From: NORP309 sp964564165
Lineage (GTDB): Bacteria > Pseudomonadota > Gammaproteobacteria > Xanthomonadales > Marinicellaceae
Direction: 5' to 3'
Length of the DNA stretch: 13,056 nt
Assembly (NCBI GenBank): GCA_964564165.1
Contig: CAZLZZ010000093.1
Coordinates: forward strand, 1 to 13,056
This document shows positions 1 to 7,738 of the stretch, in pieces; the first letter of the stretch is position 1; each line of letters starts with the position of its first letter. Below the pieces are notes generated by a model. That model was not told where the DNA came from and searched no databases. It saw only the letters and a list, made by a program, of their open reading frames with translations. Made by a program: the position numbers and the translations under genes.

Positions 1-43
1 ATGAACCCACCAAATAAATTTTAAACTAATTACTTTTGCGCTA

Positions 44-71
44 TTTAAAATATGAAATTTGATAGTATAAT
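44..71 (+). promoter_or_regulatory. Candidate sigma-70 promoter for the SPFH/zinc-ribbon unit
   Basis: A perfect -10 hexamer TATAAT lies at 66-71. The -35 is poor: TTTAAA at 44-49 with a 16-base spacer is the best match. Transcription would start near 78, downstream of the GTG at 75, so this supports the ATG at 105 as the real start of the first gene. The call rests on the -10 box alone. Confidence 0.45.
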
Positions 72-104
72 GTTGTGAAATATATTATTGAATTGGAGTT
101 TCTT

Positions 105-1235
105 ATGGGTTTATTTGACAAATTATTTGCAGAATTGGTTGATATTATTGAGTGGACAGATGATACCAGCAATACGCTGGTGTATCGTTTTCCGCGTTAT
201 GGCAATGAAATTAAAAATGGCGCAATGCTAACGGTTAGAGAAGGGCAGATTGCAGTTTTGGTTAATGAAGGGCAGGTGGCTGATGTTTACCAGCCAGGTT
301 TGTATAAATTGGAAACGGCCAATATGCCAATCCTTTCAACTTTGCAGGGTTGGATTCATGGTTTTGAAAGTCCATTTAAAGCCGAAGTTTATTTCTTTAA
401 TACAACTCAATTTCTCGATATGAAATGGGGGTTGCGCAATCCATTGATTATGCGTGATGCTGAATTTGGTGTGGTCAGATTGCGTGCTTTTGGGACTTAT
501 GCTTTTAGAATCTCAGATGTCAAAACCTTATTAACCGAAATTGTGGGTACCGATGGTCATTTTACGGTGGAGGAAATTTCCGATCAATTGCGCAATTTAA
601 TGGTCTCTGGATTTGCCAGTATTGTGTCTGAATCTAAAATATCTATTCTTGACTTGGCTGGAAATTACGATAAATTGGGCGATTTGTTGTCTGAACAACT
701 TGATCCTGAGTTTGCCAAATATGGATTGTCTTTAAGCAAATTTTTGATTGAGAATATATCATTGCCCGAGGCGGTTGAAAAAGCGCTTGATGAACGTTCT
801 TCAATGGGAGCGGTGGGTGATTTGGATAAGTTTACTAAGTTTCAACTTGCTCAATCCTTGCGTGATGCTGCACAAAATCCTGGTGGTGGAGCAGGTGCTG
901 GCATGGGCATGGGCATGGGTTTTGCAATGGCACAGTCTTTTGGTAATGCTTTGTCAAAAGACGGTCAACAAAACAATCAGCAGAACAATCAACAAAACAG
1001 TCACAATAATGCACCCCCTCCCATTCCAGAAATTGAACATTTTTATATCGTTCGAGACGGAAAAAAAGCCGGCCCGTTTAATTTGGCAGCAATCAGCTCA
1101 GAAATTAGTCAGGGCAGTATTACAGCCGATACTTTGGTTTGGAAATCAGGCATGAAAGACTGGCAGGCAGCAGGAGAAATACGCTCAATCGCTGGTATGT
1201 TGAATACTCAGCCTCCACCCATTCCAAAGACTTAG
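105..1235 (+). CDS. SPFH-domain protein (YdjI/virion-core-like) with C-terminal GYF_2 domain
   Basis: This 376-residue protein is a predicted membrane-associated scaffold. Residues about 1-235 form an SPFH (band-7-like) domain of the YdjI type, starting MGLFDKLF and including the VREGQIAVLVNEG strand and the YQPGLYKL turn. Residues 236-302 are a low-complexity linker, a Gly-Met run followed by QQNN repeats. Residues about 311-366 resemble a GYF_2/DUF4339 domain (FYIVRDGKKAGPF, then LVWKSGMKDWQ). PPPIP occurs on both sides of that domain (304-308 and 370-374). There is no signal peptide or transmembrane segment, so membrane contact probably needs a partner, and the next gene encodes a membrane-anchored zinc-ribbon protein. 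I chose ATG 105 over the in-frame GTG at 75 because GGAG at 95-98 is spaced 6 bases from it and the family begins at MGLF. In Bacillus subtilis, YdjI is recruited to the membrane by YdjG/YdjH; a similar role here is inference. Confidence 0.85.
   Translation: MGLFDKLFAELVDIIEWTDDTSNTLVYRFPRYGNEIKNGAMLTVREGQIAVLVNEGQVADVYQPGLYKLETANMPILSTLQGWIHGFESPFKAEVYFFNTTQFLDMKWGLRNPLIMRDAEFGVVRLRAFGTYAFRISDVKTLLTEIVGTDGHFTVEEISDQLRNLMVSGFASIVSESKISILDLAGNYDKLGDLLSEQLDPEFAKYGLSLSKFLIENISLPEAVEKALDERSSMGAVGDLDKFTKFQLAQSLRDAAQNPGGGAGAGMGMGMGFAMAQSFGNALSKDGQQNNQQNNQQNSHNNAPPPIPEIEHFYIVRDGKKAGPFNLAAISSEISQGSITADTLVWKSGMKDWQAAGEIRSIAGMLNTQPPPIPKT
900..919 (+). repeat. In-frame hexamer repeat (GGCATG) in the SPFH gene linker
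   Basis: Three GGCATG units and a partial fourth encode alternating Gly and Met. Gain or loss of a unit keeps the reading frame, so linker length could vary between strains. Confidence 0.8.
966..1001 (+). repeat. Three 12-base tandem repeats encoding QQNN
   Basis: Three consecutive 12-mers (966-977, 978-989, 990-1001) share the pattern CARCARAACART and encode QQNN, QQNN and QQNS. They form the flexible linker between the SPFH and GYF_2-like domains. Unit copy-number change would stay in frame. Confidence 0.85.
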
Positions 1236-1245
1236 TTAAAAATTG

Positions 1246-2349
1246 ATGTCAGAGAACGATTCATTTGATGAAAAGCCAGTAGAGCATTTTCAATTTGAAT
1301 GCAAACAGTGTGGTTTTGAGTTGGATCATGAGATTGGCAAACATTCATTGCTTTGCCGCTCATGTGGTGCTGTGGAGCCTATTGATTCTGAAGACTATAA
1401 TGTTTTTCATTCCAACCCTTATGAATCTGCGGTTTTAAAGTTAGTCAACAAAGAACCCAACCAGAGTAAATTCCATGTGCGCTGTGATACTTGTGGTGCG
1501 GGTTTTGATTTGCCCAAAGATGTACATGCCGATGAATGTCCTTATTGTGGCAGCAATGTTGTTGTGCCTGTTGGTTTGCAAAGGCAATTGGTGCCTGATT
1601 CGGTTTTGCCCTTTGATATCAAAGAAGAACAAGCCAATGAGTCGTTTCGCAAGTGGATAAAAAGCCTTTGGTTTGCACCTGATTCTTTAAAACGATTGGC
1701 CATGCGCCAACACCCCATTCAAGGCACTTACATTCCTTATTGGGGTTTTGATGCAGATACTTTTAGTCAATATACTGGTCAACGTGGAACTAACTATACA
1801 ACCACCAGATATGTGATGGTCAATGGCAAAACCCAAACCCGTGTGGTTACAAAAATAAGATGGAGGTCGGTACGTGGTAGTGTAAGCAACGTATTTAAAA
1901 ATGTGTTGGTTCCTGCCAGTGAAAAAATAGCTGAAAAATTGACTTTATCCATGACAAAATGGAACTTGTCAAAATCACAAGAATATGATCCTAAGTATTT
2001 AAGCGGATACAAATCTGAACTCTATCAAGTTGGCTTGCCAAGAGGACTAGGGGTTGGTAAAGGAATTATGGCTAAAGTAATTCGAAGACGAATAAGAACC
2101 GATATAGGTGGTGACCACCAAATCATCAAATCAGTAAATACTCGATACGACAGCGTTGGCTTTAAACTAATGCTGATGCCCTTGTGGGTTTCAGCATTTT
2201 TGTACCATAAAAAAACCTTTCGATTTATCATCAATGGTCAGACAGGGCAAGTCAAAGGCGAGCGGCCTTATAGCTGGGTTAAGATTGTTTCATTTGTGGT
2301 TTTTATCGCTTCTTTGGTTTATGCTGGCTATTTAATTTCTCAACAATAA
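1246..2349 (+). CDS. Double zinc-ribbon membrane-anchored protein (YdjG-like)
   Basis: This is a 367-residue protein. Two zinc ribbons are visible: C19/C22 with C37/C40, and C80/C83 with C98/C101, all CxxC knuckles. A central region of about 220 residues (about 120-340) has no motif I recognise. A single hydrophobic segment at about 345-363 ends the protein, giving a C-tail anchor with the ribbons in the cytoplasm. Such proteins are often mislabelled as PriA-like helicase or TFIIB-like. There is no helicase motif here, so I read the ribbons as protein-binding modules. It starts 10 bases after the SPFH gene and has no clear Shine-Dalgarno, so translation is probably coupled. The ATG at 1246 is preferred over the in-frame TTG at 1243. 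In Bacillus subtilis the analogous YdjG/YdjI pair forms a membrane complex with a PspA-like protein; no PspA gene is in this window. Confidence 0.8.
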   Translation: MSENDSFDEKPVEHFQFECKQCGFELDHEIGKHSLLCRSCGAVEPIDSEDYNVFHSNPYESAVLKLVNKEPNQSKFHVRCDTCGAGFDLPKDVHADECPYCGSNVVVPVGLQRQLVPDSVLPFDIKEEQANESFRKWIKSLWFAPDSLKRLAMRQHPIQGTYIPYWGFDADTFSQYTGQRGTNYTTTRYVMVNGKTQTRVVTKIRWRSVRGSVSNVFKNVLVPASEKIAEKLTLSMTKWNLSKSQEYDPKYLSGYKSELYQVGLPRGLGVGKGIMAKVIRRRIRTDIGGDHQIIKSVNTRYDSVGFKLMLMPLWVSAFLYHKKTFRFIINGQTGQVKGERPYSWVKIVSFVVFIASLVYAGYLISQQ

Positions 2350-2376
2350 AATTGCTGTGGTTTTAATGAGCCTGAA

Positions 2377-3798
2377 TCAACTTCGACAAAAAGAAATTTC
2401 ATTCATGGCATTGATGGCCTGGTACTTGCTGGCAAAGCATTTCTCGTTGATGGGTTTTGATTGGATGTCAGAGTTGATAATTGTGTAGTCGAAATCAACA
2501 GGGCAATTAATATGCTTGTATTTTCTTATCACTACTTCACAAAACTTGGTTTTTATTTTTGCTTTTTCAGATGTTTTTATTCTTCGTTGGTATTTTCTAA
2601 ATCCGAAGCTATCCAAATTACAAATCTGGCTTTCTTGCATGGCTTTATAAAGTGAATCCATTGAGCTGTGGCAGATTGTTTTTTCGCCGATCATGTCATT
2701 GTCTTTGGTGACCATTGAATAGCCTTCTTTGCAAAAAAATCCTTGTCGATTTTTGTGGTTTGTCTCCAGTCTTTTGCAGTGCCCAAATTGAGAAAATTCC
2801 TGACTCCATTTTTGTCTGGTACGGGCAAGTTGTGTTTTTGATAGTTGGCAGTATTCGTGGTTGTTCATCTGCTGTTTGATTTTGTCAAAGCTCATGTAAC
2901 AAGCTTTGAACTCATCACTGGGAAAGCTAAAATCATCTTTGCCAATTACCATATAGCCTGATTGACAGAATTTTCCATCTTTGGACTGACTTCCATTGGG
3001 CAATGTTTTACAAGAAGAAGATTTAAGGTTTAAAATGGCATTTTCTCTTTTGGCATTTTCAGTGTTTTCAAATTTCTGCTGATTCCACAGGTCTTGTTTA
3101 TGCATTTGTTCTAAAGTTTTATCTGAAATGTTTTGATTATAGAGCATCGCAATAAAGTATTTATCTGTATATGAAAGGGTGTTGAACTGGGACTTAGGCA
3201 GTGTTTTTAACATACTGAGGTTATCGCCAGTAATGTTCTTTAAATCATAGTGCATTATTGATGAAGCATCGTAATCAGATTCTATAAATACTTCGGTTTC
3301 TATGATGTTAAAAAAATTTTCCTTGCACCAGTCCTTTGATTGGCGTTGGTTCTTTACACAGGCTTGAATTAATTTGAGGTTATCCAAAGCAGGGGGACGA
3401 TCAGTTCTTTGGTGTTCATGACCCAAACCCAGCATGTGTCCAAATTCATGTAGAATAGTGGTTTTGCGAAAAATAATATTGTCTGATAAATTACCCAATT
3501 GAATGGTGCCGTTTACAGCTCCTTTAGCCGATTGGTTGCTATTGCCTTTAAAAGTAATCTTGTAGTATTTTTTAAAGGAAAACATGCTGGGTTTTGTTTT
3601 TGTATATAAAAACTCAATGCCTGTGTAACGCTGCCACAATTTGGCAAACTTTTTGACTTCATGTTGCTGTGTTTTTGTTCCATCTTCAAAGTAAAAGGTA
3701 ATGGAGTCTTGGTTCCAAATTTTGGTGTCTTCGTAGAAAACAAATGCAAAAGAAGAACATGACCATAACAACAGGGCTATTAATGCATTTTTTTTCAA
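2377..3798 (-). CDS. Secreted astacin-like zinc metalloprotease with three C-terminal 4-Cys modules
   Basis: This is a 473-residue predicted secreted protease. Residues 1-19 are a signal peptide (MKKN, a hydrophobic core, then SFA). The catalytic domain runs from about 20 to 220. The metzincin motif HEFGHMLGLGHEH starts at H117, giving ligands H117, H121 and H127, catalytic E118, and E128 after the third histidine as in astacins. SIMHY at 180-184 is the astacin-type Met-turn. Residues 263-471 hold three repeats of four cysteines: C263/278/300/317, C341/356/376/393 and C420/432/454/471. Copies 1 and 2 share FCxxGY, and the last spacing is 17 in all three. I do not recognise this module. The start is TTG 3798, which overlaps the stop of the upstream DUF748 gene; no in-frame ATG or GTG lies before the upstream stop, and TTG directly precedes the KKN of the signal peptide. 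A lipobox at C14 is unlikely because Trp precedes Ser-Cys. The gene converges on the zinc-ribbon gene with a 27-base gap. Substrate is unknown. Confidence 0.85.
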   Translation of the reverse strand: MKKNALIALLLWSCSSFAFVFYEDTKIWNQDSITFYFEDGTKTQQHEVKKFAKLWQRYTGIEFLYTKTKPSMFSFKKYYKITFKGNSNQSAKGAVNGTIQLGNLSDNIIFRKTTILHEFGHMLGLGHEHQRTDRPPALDNLKLIQACVKNQRQSKDWCKENFFNIIETEVFIESDYDASSIMHYDLKNITGDNLSMLKTLPKSQFNTLSYTDKYFIAMLYNQNISDKTLEQMHKQDLWNQQKFENTENAKRENAILNLKSSSCKTLPNGSQSKDGKFCQSGYMVIGKDDFSFPSDEFKACYMSFDKIKQQMNNHEYCQLSKTQLARTRQKWSQEFSQFGHCKRLETNHKNRQGFFCKEGYSMVTKDNDMIGEKTICHSSMDSLYKAMQESQICNLDSFGFRKYQRRIKTSEKAKIKTKFCEVVIRKYKHINCPVDFDYTIINSDIQSKPINEKCFASKYQAINAMNEISFCRS

Positions 3799-6650
3799 TG
3801 GGCAATACCAAACTTAACTTGGGGTGTGAGCAGTTCTGTTTTTTCTGTTGGTTTAAGGAAAATTCGTTTTTCAGGTATGTTAAAGTCTTCAATTAGGGCG
3901 CGTTGAATTTGTTGAGTACGTTGCTTGCCAATGATTTCCAATTGGTTTGTTGTGTCTTGTGAAAAAGTTTGTAACAAGTCATTCCAAGCGTTTTCAGCCA
4001 ATTGTGTATGATTGAGTGTGCCTTCTTTGTTGGCATCTGATTCTAATGTTTGCCATTGTTCTTTATTGAGTAGTTTGTTGTAATTTTTCTTTAAGATTGG
4101 TATCGAAGAAACCTCTGATAGATTGGGTAGGCTATCTAAGTTCATATATTTTAACAACAATTGATGGTTTAGGGCTTTGAAATCTTCTGTGGTGTTAATG
4201 GTGCTAGAAAGTTCAAGGATTAATGATGGTCTTTTTTCTAATATAGCCTGCATGGCTTTGAGCTTTTCCTCTTCGCCTTGTATTAATTGCATTGTGCCAG
4301 CATGAAATTGTATGCCACTCATGTCTAAATCTGTTGCAGACGGTATTAATTTGCTCAGCAGTTTAAAGGGGGATGCGACAATTCCTGTGATCAGTTTAAA
4401 AAACGCTTTAAATACCAAGCCGCCATAACTAAACTCCGGTTCGTCAACACGCCCACTCACAGGTAAATTAATCGCCATAATGCCTTTGTTGTTGGTGAGT
4501 AATAAGATGGCCAGTTTTAAAGGTAAATTAATGGCGTTTTCGTTTTGGACTTTATTGCCCAATTGTAATTGATGAAATTTTAGATCGTTGAGACCTTTTA
4601 AAAGGCTTTGGTTCAGTTTGTAATTCAGTTTGAAATCTGCTTTGCCACGATTGATGGGGAAGCCCAAAAATTTAGTCGAGTAAGTGGAGAAGTTTTGCAA
4701 ATCGAGGTTGTTGATATTAACCTCCAAATCAGTGTAGGCTTTATCTGACAAAGGATTGATTTCTCCCAAAACATTAAATTTTGCGTAAGTATCGAGAACG
4801 CCTTTAATATTGACATCAGCTTTAGAGGTGTTGGTACTGGACAAATCGTTTATGGTGCCATTAATTTTTGTTAATGAAGATTGGTAGCTGGGTTGTATAC
4901 TTCGATCAATAAAACTTGTTTTTAAATCAATCAATTCAACTTGTTTGATATTAATTATCCATTCATTTTTGGCATCCTTAATTTCGTCCTTGATTGTTTG
5001 TTTGTCTTGCTCGTCTGAGATAATCGTATTGATGTTAAGCGTGCTTTTATCAGAAACAATCAGGTTAGCCTCGGCTTTATCTAGCTTTATATTGTTGAGG
5101 TTTATGGTTTTGGTTGATGAATCTATGGCGTTGTCTGTGAATTCCAATTGAGTGATTTTTAGAAAACTCTGATTGTTTTTATCTAACAGGTTTAAATCAT
5201 TAAACTTTAGCCAACCCATACTTTGGTATTCGTCGTTTAATAGATTAAATTTTTGATGCATTGATAAAGTGCCACTCTCGATTATCATCTGTATGTCACT
5301 GGGAATCCAGGCTTGAAAAGAGAGCAGGTTTATATCGCTGGTATCAATGATTGAATCAATTTTTAGTGGTTGTGTTTGTAGTGTGGCTTGCAAATCTATA
5401 ACGCCTTGGTCATCGGGTCTTATTGTAAGTTTAATGGTTGTATTTTCTTGCCTGGCACTGGTTATATTGTTTATTTCAGCAGTTGTGATTGTTAGTTTGT
5501 TCTGAAATGATTGTGTGCTTTTGTTTTTGTTGAAAATCAAAGATGCATTTTTACTGTTGATGCTATCAATTTGATATTGCCAATAATTTGCTGAAGAATT
5601 GCCGGTTTCAATGGAGTTTTGTTGACTGACTGGTTCATTCCACAGTAATTGGTTGTTTTCTGAAAAACTTGCAGAGATTTCAGTGTTTTTTAAATCAATG
5701 CCTGCAATAGTTAGCTGTTTTTTATGCCAATTAATTTGTCCTTGGTTAAGTTGTAATTCTGAAATCTTTACAGTTGGTTGGTTGGGCTCTGAGGATGTTG
5801 CGCTAAAGTTTTCTAATGTTAGTGTGCTGATTTCTAAATGTAGATTTTCTTCATTGTTGCTATTAAAGGAAAATTCACCTTTTGCAGATAGAGACCCCGA
5901 TTGATTTTTAAACCCAAAAAATTGTTGCTGGCTATCGGCTATAATTTTGAACACGGTATCGGTTGAAAAATGACTCAAAGACCATTTGCCAGAACTGCTA
6001 AATTGAGCGTAATTAAAGCTTCCCATAAACTCTGCTTTATCACCTTGGTCGGTGAGCAATGACAAGTCAAATGTTGAGTGTTTATCGTCTGTAGAAAAAC
6101 CTATGTGATTAAAACCAATTTCCTTGAATTTCAACGCAACAATGTTGTGTGACGAAATATCTAAATAACTCAAAGAGCCATTGTTAATGTTTATATTGCC
6201 AATATCAATATCAAACGCTTCTGGATTTTGTGAATTCGTAGGTTCTATTTTTGGGTATTTTAGTTGTGTTGTTTGGTTTTTGTGCTCTAACATTAAGAGA
6301 AAGTGAGGGTTGTCTAATGTTATTTCTGAAATGTTGGTTCGACTAAAAACAGATTTAAATAGCCCCAAGTTTATCAGCAATCTATCTGCCGAAAACCAAA
6401 TTTTAGAATCTGTAAGATCTTTATCAACCAGTTTCAAATTGTCTAATTGAGCAGTAAAGCTAAACGGATTAAAACTTATCGAGTCAAAATCAATCTTAGA
6501 ATTTAACTCACTGGATGAAATTAATGTGATTTCTTTCTTAATGAAGTATGGAACAGCAAGAAACCCGAGAGCAGAGTAAAAGAGAAATAAAGCCACAGCC
6601 CAAAAGGGTATGGATTTATAAAGTGGTTTCTTACTGTCCATGAGATGCAT
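3795..6650 (-). CDS. DUF748/AsmA-like envelope protein
   Basis: This 951-residue protein has an N-terminal inner-membrane anchor at about 13-37 and a large periplasmic body. Residues about 38-120 have the DUF748/AsmA start pattern (VPYFIKKEI, then a strand-rich segment with FNPFSFTAQLDNL). The middle is strand-rich, Asn/Ser-rich and divergent. At about 708-740 the AsmA/DUF748 signature is clear: LPLKLAILLLTNNKGI followed by LPVSGRVDEPEF, then a hydrophobic ASPFKLL stretch near 760. The last 200 residues resemble the usual DUF748 tail (RPSLILELS, then QRTQQIQRALIEDFNIP). Proteins of this superfamily act between the two membranes, and several are tied to lipid transport or envelope stability; the role of this one is unknown. 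The ATG at 6650 has AGG four bases upstream. A second ATG at 6641 is possible. The stop overlaps the protease start, so the two genes are probably co-transcribed. Confidence 0.85.
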   Translation of the reverse strand: MHLMDSKKPLYKSIPFWAVALFLFYSALGFLAVPYFIKKEITLISSSELNSKIDFDSISFNPFSFTAQLDNLKLVDKDLTDSKIWFSADRLLINLGLFKSVFSRTNISEITLDNPHFLLMLEHKNQTTQLKYPKIEPTNSQNPEAFDIDIGNININNGSLSYLDISSHNIVALKFKEIGFNHIGFSTDDKHSTFDLSLLTDQGDKAEFMGSFNYAQFSSSGKWSLSHFSTDTVFKIIADSQQQFFGFKNQSGSLSAKGEFSFNSNNEENLHLEISTLTLENFSATSSEPNQPTVKISELQLNQGQINWHKKQLTIAGIDLKNTEISASFSENNQLLWNEPVSQQNSIETGNSSANYWQYQIDSINSKNASLIFNKNKSTQSFQNKLTITTAEINNITSARQENTTIKLTIRPDDQGVIDLQATLQTQPLKIDSIIDTSDINLLSFQAWIPSDIQMIIESGTLSMHQKFNLLNDEYQSMGWLKFNDLNLLDKNNQSFLKITQLEFTDNAIDSSTKTINLNNIKLDKAEANLIVSDKSTLNINTIISDEQDKQTIKDEIKDAKNEWIINIKQVELIDLKTSFIDRSIQPSYQSSLTKINGTINDLSSTNTSKADVNIKGVLDTYAKFNVLGEINPLSDKAYTDLEVNINNLDLQNFSTYSTKFLGFPINRGKADFKLNYKLNQSLLKGLNDLKFHQLQLGNKVQNENAINLPLKLAILLLTNNKGIMAINLPVSGRVDEPEFSYGGLVFKAFFKLITGIVASPFKLLSKLIPSATDLDMSGIQFHAGTMQLIQGEEEKLKAMQAILEKRPSLILELSSTINTTEDFKALNHQLLLKYMNLDSLPNLSEVSSIPILKKNYNKLLNKEQWQTLESDANKEGTLNHTQLAENAWNDLLQTFSQDTTNQLEIIGKQRTQQIQRALIEDFNIPEKRIFLKPTEKTELLTPQVKFGIAH

Positions 6651-6664
6651 TTTACCTGTTTGAT

Positions 6665-6693
6665 GGTTAAGTTATTGTTAACAAGATGTTAAG
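6665..6693 (+). promoter_or_regulatory. Three 11-base-spaced GTTAA repeats upstream of the DUF748 gene
   Basis: GTTAA occurs at 6666-6670, 6677-6681 and 6688-6692, exactly 11 bases apart, each preceded by G or T. Direct repeats phased at 11 bases are the usual architecture of sites for OmpR/PhoB-family response regulators; the PhoP box, for instance, is two GTTTA-type half-sites 11 bases apart. The array lies 15-43 bases before the start codon of the DUF748-protease unit. Which regulator binds is unknown. Confidence 0.4.
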
Positions 6694-6791
6694 TTTTTAT
6701 TTTACTCTTATGCAAAGTATTGCTCCAGTTAATGTTCCTAAAATATATAAATACTCACCACAAATATCAGTAACTTCGATACAAACTATTT

Positions 6792-7070
6792 TTAGGTGTT
6801 TTTCTTTAAATCACGATAAAAATTTTCATGGCTACCATGAGTTAATAATAAGATTTCTTTTTTTTCTAGATCATATGTGTAGGCTAGTAGATATTGATTT
6901 GTTGAGAATTTATATTTGTAAACTAAAACTCCTTTTAAGTCACCTATTTTTACTGTTCCAATTGTTGGGTTTGTTGCAATTATTTTTACTGTATCATCAA
7001 GTGCCTTTTTGGCATTTGTATGTAATTTTTTTATCTTTCGCCTAAAGATATTGGTTTGTAATACTCTCAT
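6792..7070 (-). CDS. RelE/ParE-family toxin
   Basis: This 92-residue protein is the toxin of a type II toxin-antitoxin pair. It is small and basic, with an N-terminal helical part (IFRRKIKKLH, then KKALDDTVKII) and a C-terminal sheet (LKGVLVYKYKF, YLLAYTYDLEKKEILLL). It ends in HGSHENFYRDLKK, a C-terminus typical of one RelE/ParE subgroup. RelE-like members cut mRNA on the ribosome, whereas ParE members poison gyrase; sequence reading alone does not decide which applies here. Its ATG overlaps the antitoxin stop by four bases (ATGA), so the toxin is translated after and coupled to the antitoxin. The gene is intact and at the usual family length. Confidence 0.85.
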   Translation of the reverse strand: MRVLQTNIFRRKIKKLHTNAKKALDDTVKIIATNPTIGTVKIGDLKGVLVYKYKFSTNQYLLAYTYDLEKKEILLLTHGSHENFYRDLKKNT

Positions 7071-7285
7071 CCAAACTGATACTCACTTACCTCACCTTGT
7101 TCAGCTTCCATCATGCCGACTAAGATATCATTTACAAACCCCATGGTTAAATCTGGATTTTCTTCAGCAATTTTCCCAATTCGTGCCCAATATTCTATTT
7201 GCTTTGGCGGTGTTCTGTGCTGAATTTTTGCATAAGCTGTTGCAACTGCTACTAACTCTTCTGATAATTTAATTGATTTTGCCAT
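7067..7285 (-). CDS. ParD-like antitoxin
   Basis: This is a 72-residue antitoxin of the ParD_like type. The N-terminal pattern KSIKLSEELVAVATAYAKI followed by RTPPKQIEYWARIGKIAEENPDL matches the ribbon-helix-helix-like DNA-binding part of this family. The acidic tail (MMEAEQGEVSEYQFG) would bind the toxin. It precedes the toxin gene with an ATGA overlap. Pairs of this family normally repress their own promoter, which must lie in 7286-7400. No strong Shine-Dalgarno is visible before the ATG. Confidence 0.85.
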   Translation of the reverse strand: MAKSIKLSEELVAVATAYAKIQHRTPPKQIEYWARIGKIAEENPDLTMGFVNDILVGMMEAEQGEVSEYQFG

Positions 7286-7336
7286 GACGCTTTAAGTTGT
7301 TAAAGGTCTCATTTTAAAACCTGTTGTTACTTAATG

Positions 7337-7346
7337 CAATATATTG
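7337..7346. promoter_or_regulatory. Palindrome upstream of the antitoxin gene, candidate autoregulatory operator
   Basis: CAATATATTG is a perfect 10-base palindrome 52 bases upstream of the antitoxin ATG. It could overlap a -10 element (TATATT on the minus strand). Ribbon-helix-helix antitoxins bind short palindromes at their own promoters. The motif is short and AT-rich, so chance is a real alternative. Confidence 0.3.
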
Positions 7347-7452
7347 TGCCAACTTTTTAATATTGAACCCAAGTCCACTATCATGAGACCATACTGGCCT
7401 GATTAGCCAATTTGTCCAAAAATTGATTGTTTTAAAATATGTGTGCCCACTT

Positions 7453-7471
7453 AATGTACAATTAGTACATT
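7453..7471. promoter_or_regulatory. Perfect 7-base inverted repeat, operator-like
   Basis: AATGTAC at 7453-7459 and GTACATT at 7465-7471 are perfect arms around the 5-base spacer AATTA. The half-site centres are 12 bases apart, about one helical turn, as in a dimeric repressor operator. The dyad lies 18 bases before the ATG of a doubtful 60-codon ORF and 168 bases upstream of the antitoxin start, so it could serve either direction. The regulator is unknown. Confidence 0.45.
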
Positions 7472-7489
7472 TTATTAATTCGTTTTTTT

Positions 7490-7672
7490 ATGAACATTGA
7501 ATTTTCAGTAACTTTAACACGAAAGGAATATCTATCGATTATTACTGATCATGTTTTGGCTGTTTTTCGTGAGAAAATGAAACAAAAAAATCTTGAAAAA
7601 ATACTCCTAGAGAGTATTTTCATATTAGCCCACACGGATGTGGGTAAGTATCAGGATGATACGCATAAATAA
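7490..7672 (+). CDS. Hypothetical 60-residue protein (doubtful)
   Basis: The ORF begins at an ATG and would encode a soluble, Lys-rich peptide starting MNIEFSVTLTRKEYL, with predicted helices around residues 10-48. There is no transmembrane segment and no motif I recognise, and there is no Shine-Dalgarno. Its favour comes from the operator-like dyad 18 bases upstream and from the fact that no other gene fills 7286-7738. It could also be the remnant of a longer gene, since the start has the look of a protein N-terminus and the ORF stops just before the convergent metG end. Confidence 0.35.
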   Translation: MNIEFSVTLTRKEYLSIITDHVLAVFREKMKQKNLEKILLESIFILAHTDVGKYQDDTHK

Positions 7673-7738
7673 TGAAATATTTTGCTTCAAACCAGATCTT
7701 CCCTCGCTACAATTCCTTTCTCGGTCAAGCACTAATTA

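Noticed and set aside
1246..2349. PriA-like helicase or transcription factor label for the zinc-ribbon protein
   Set aside because: Only the CxxC knuckles match. There are no Walker or helicase motifs, and the protein ends in a membrane anchor.
3741..3798. Lipoprotein signal (lipobox ending at C14) in the protease
   Set aside because: The residues before the Cys are L-W-S, and Trp does not fit a lipobox. A signal peptidase I site after SFA fits better.
6686..7272. Plus-strand ORFs across the toxin-antitoxin genes
   Set aside because: They are antisense to the well-supported toxin and antitoxin genes and have no coding character of their own.
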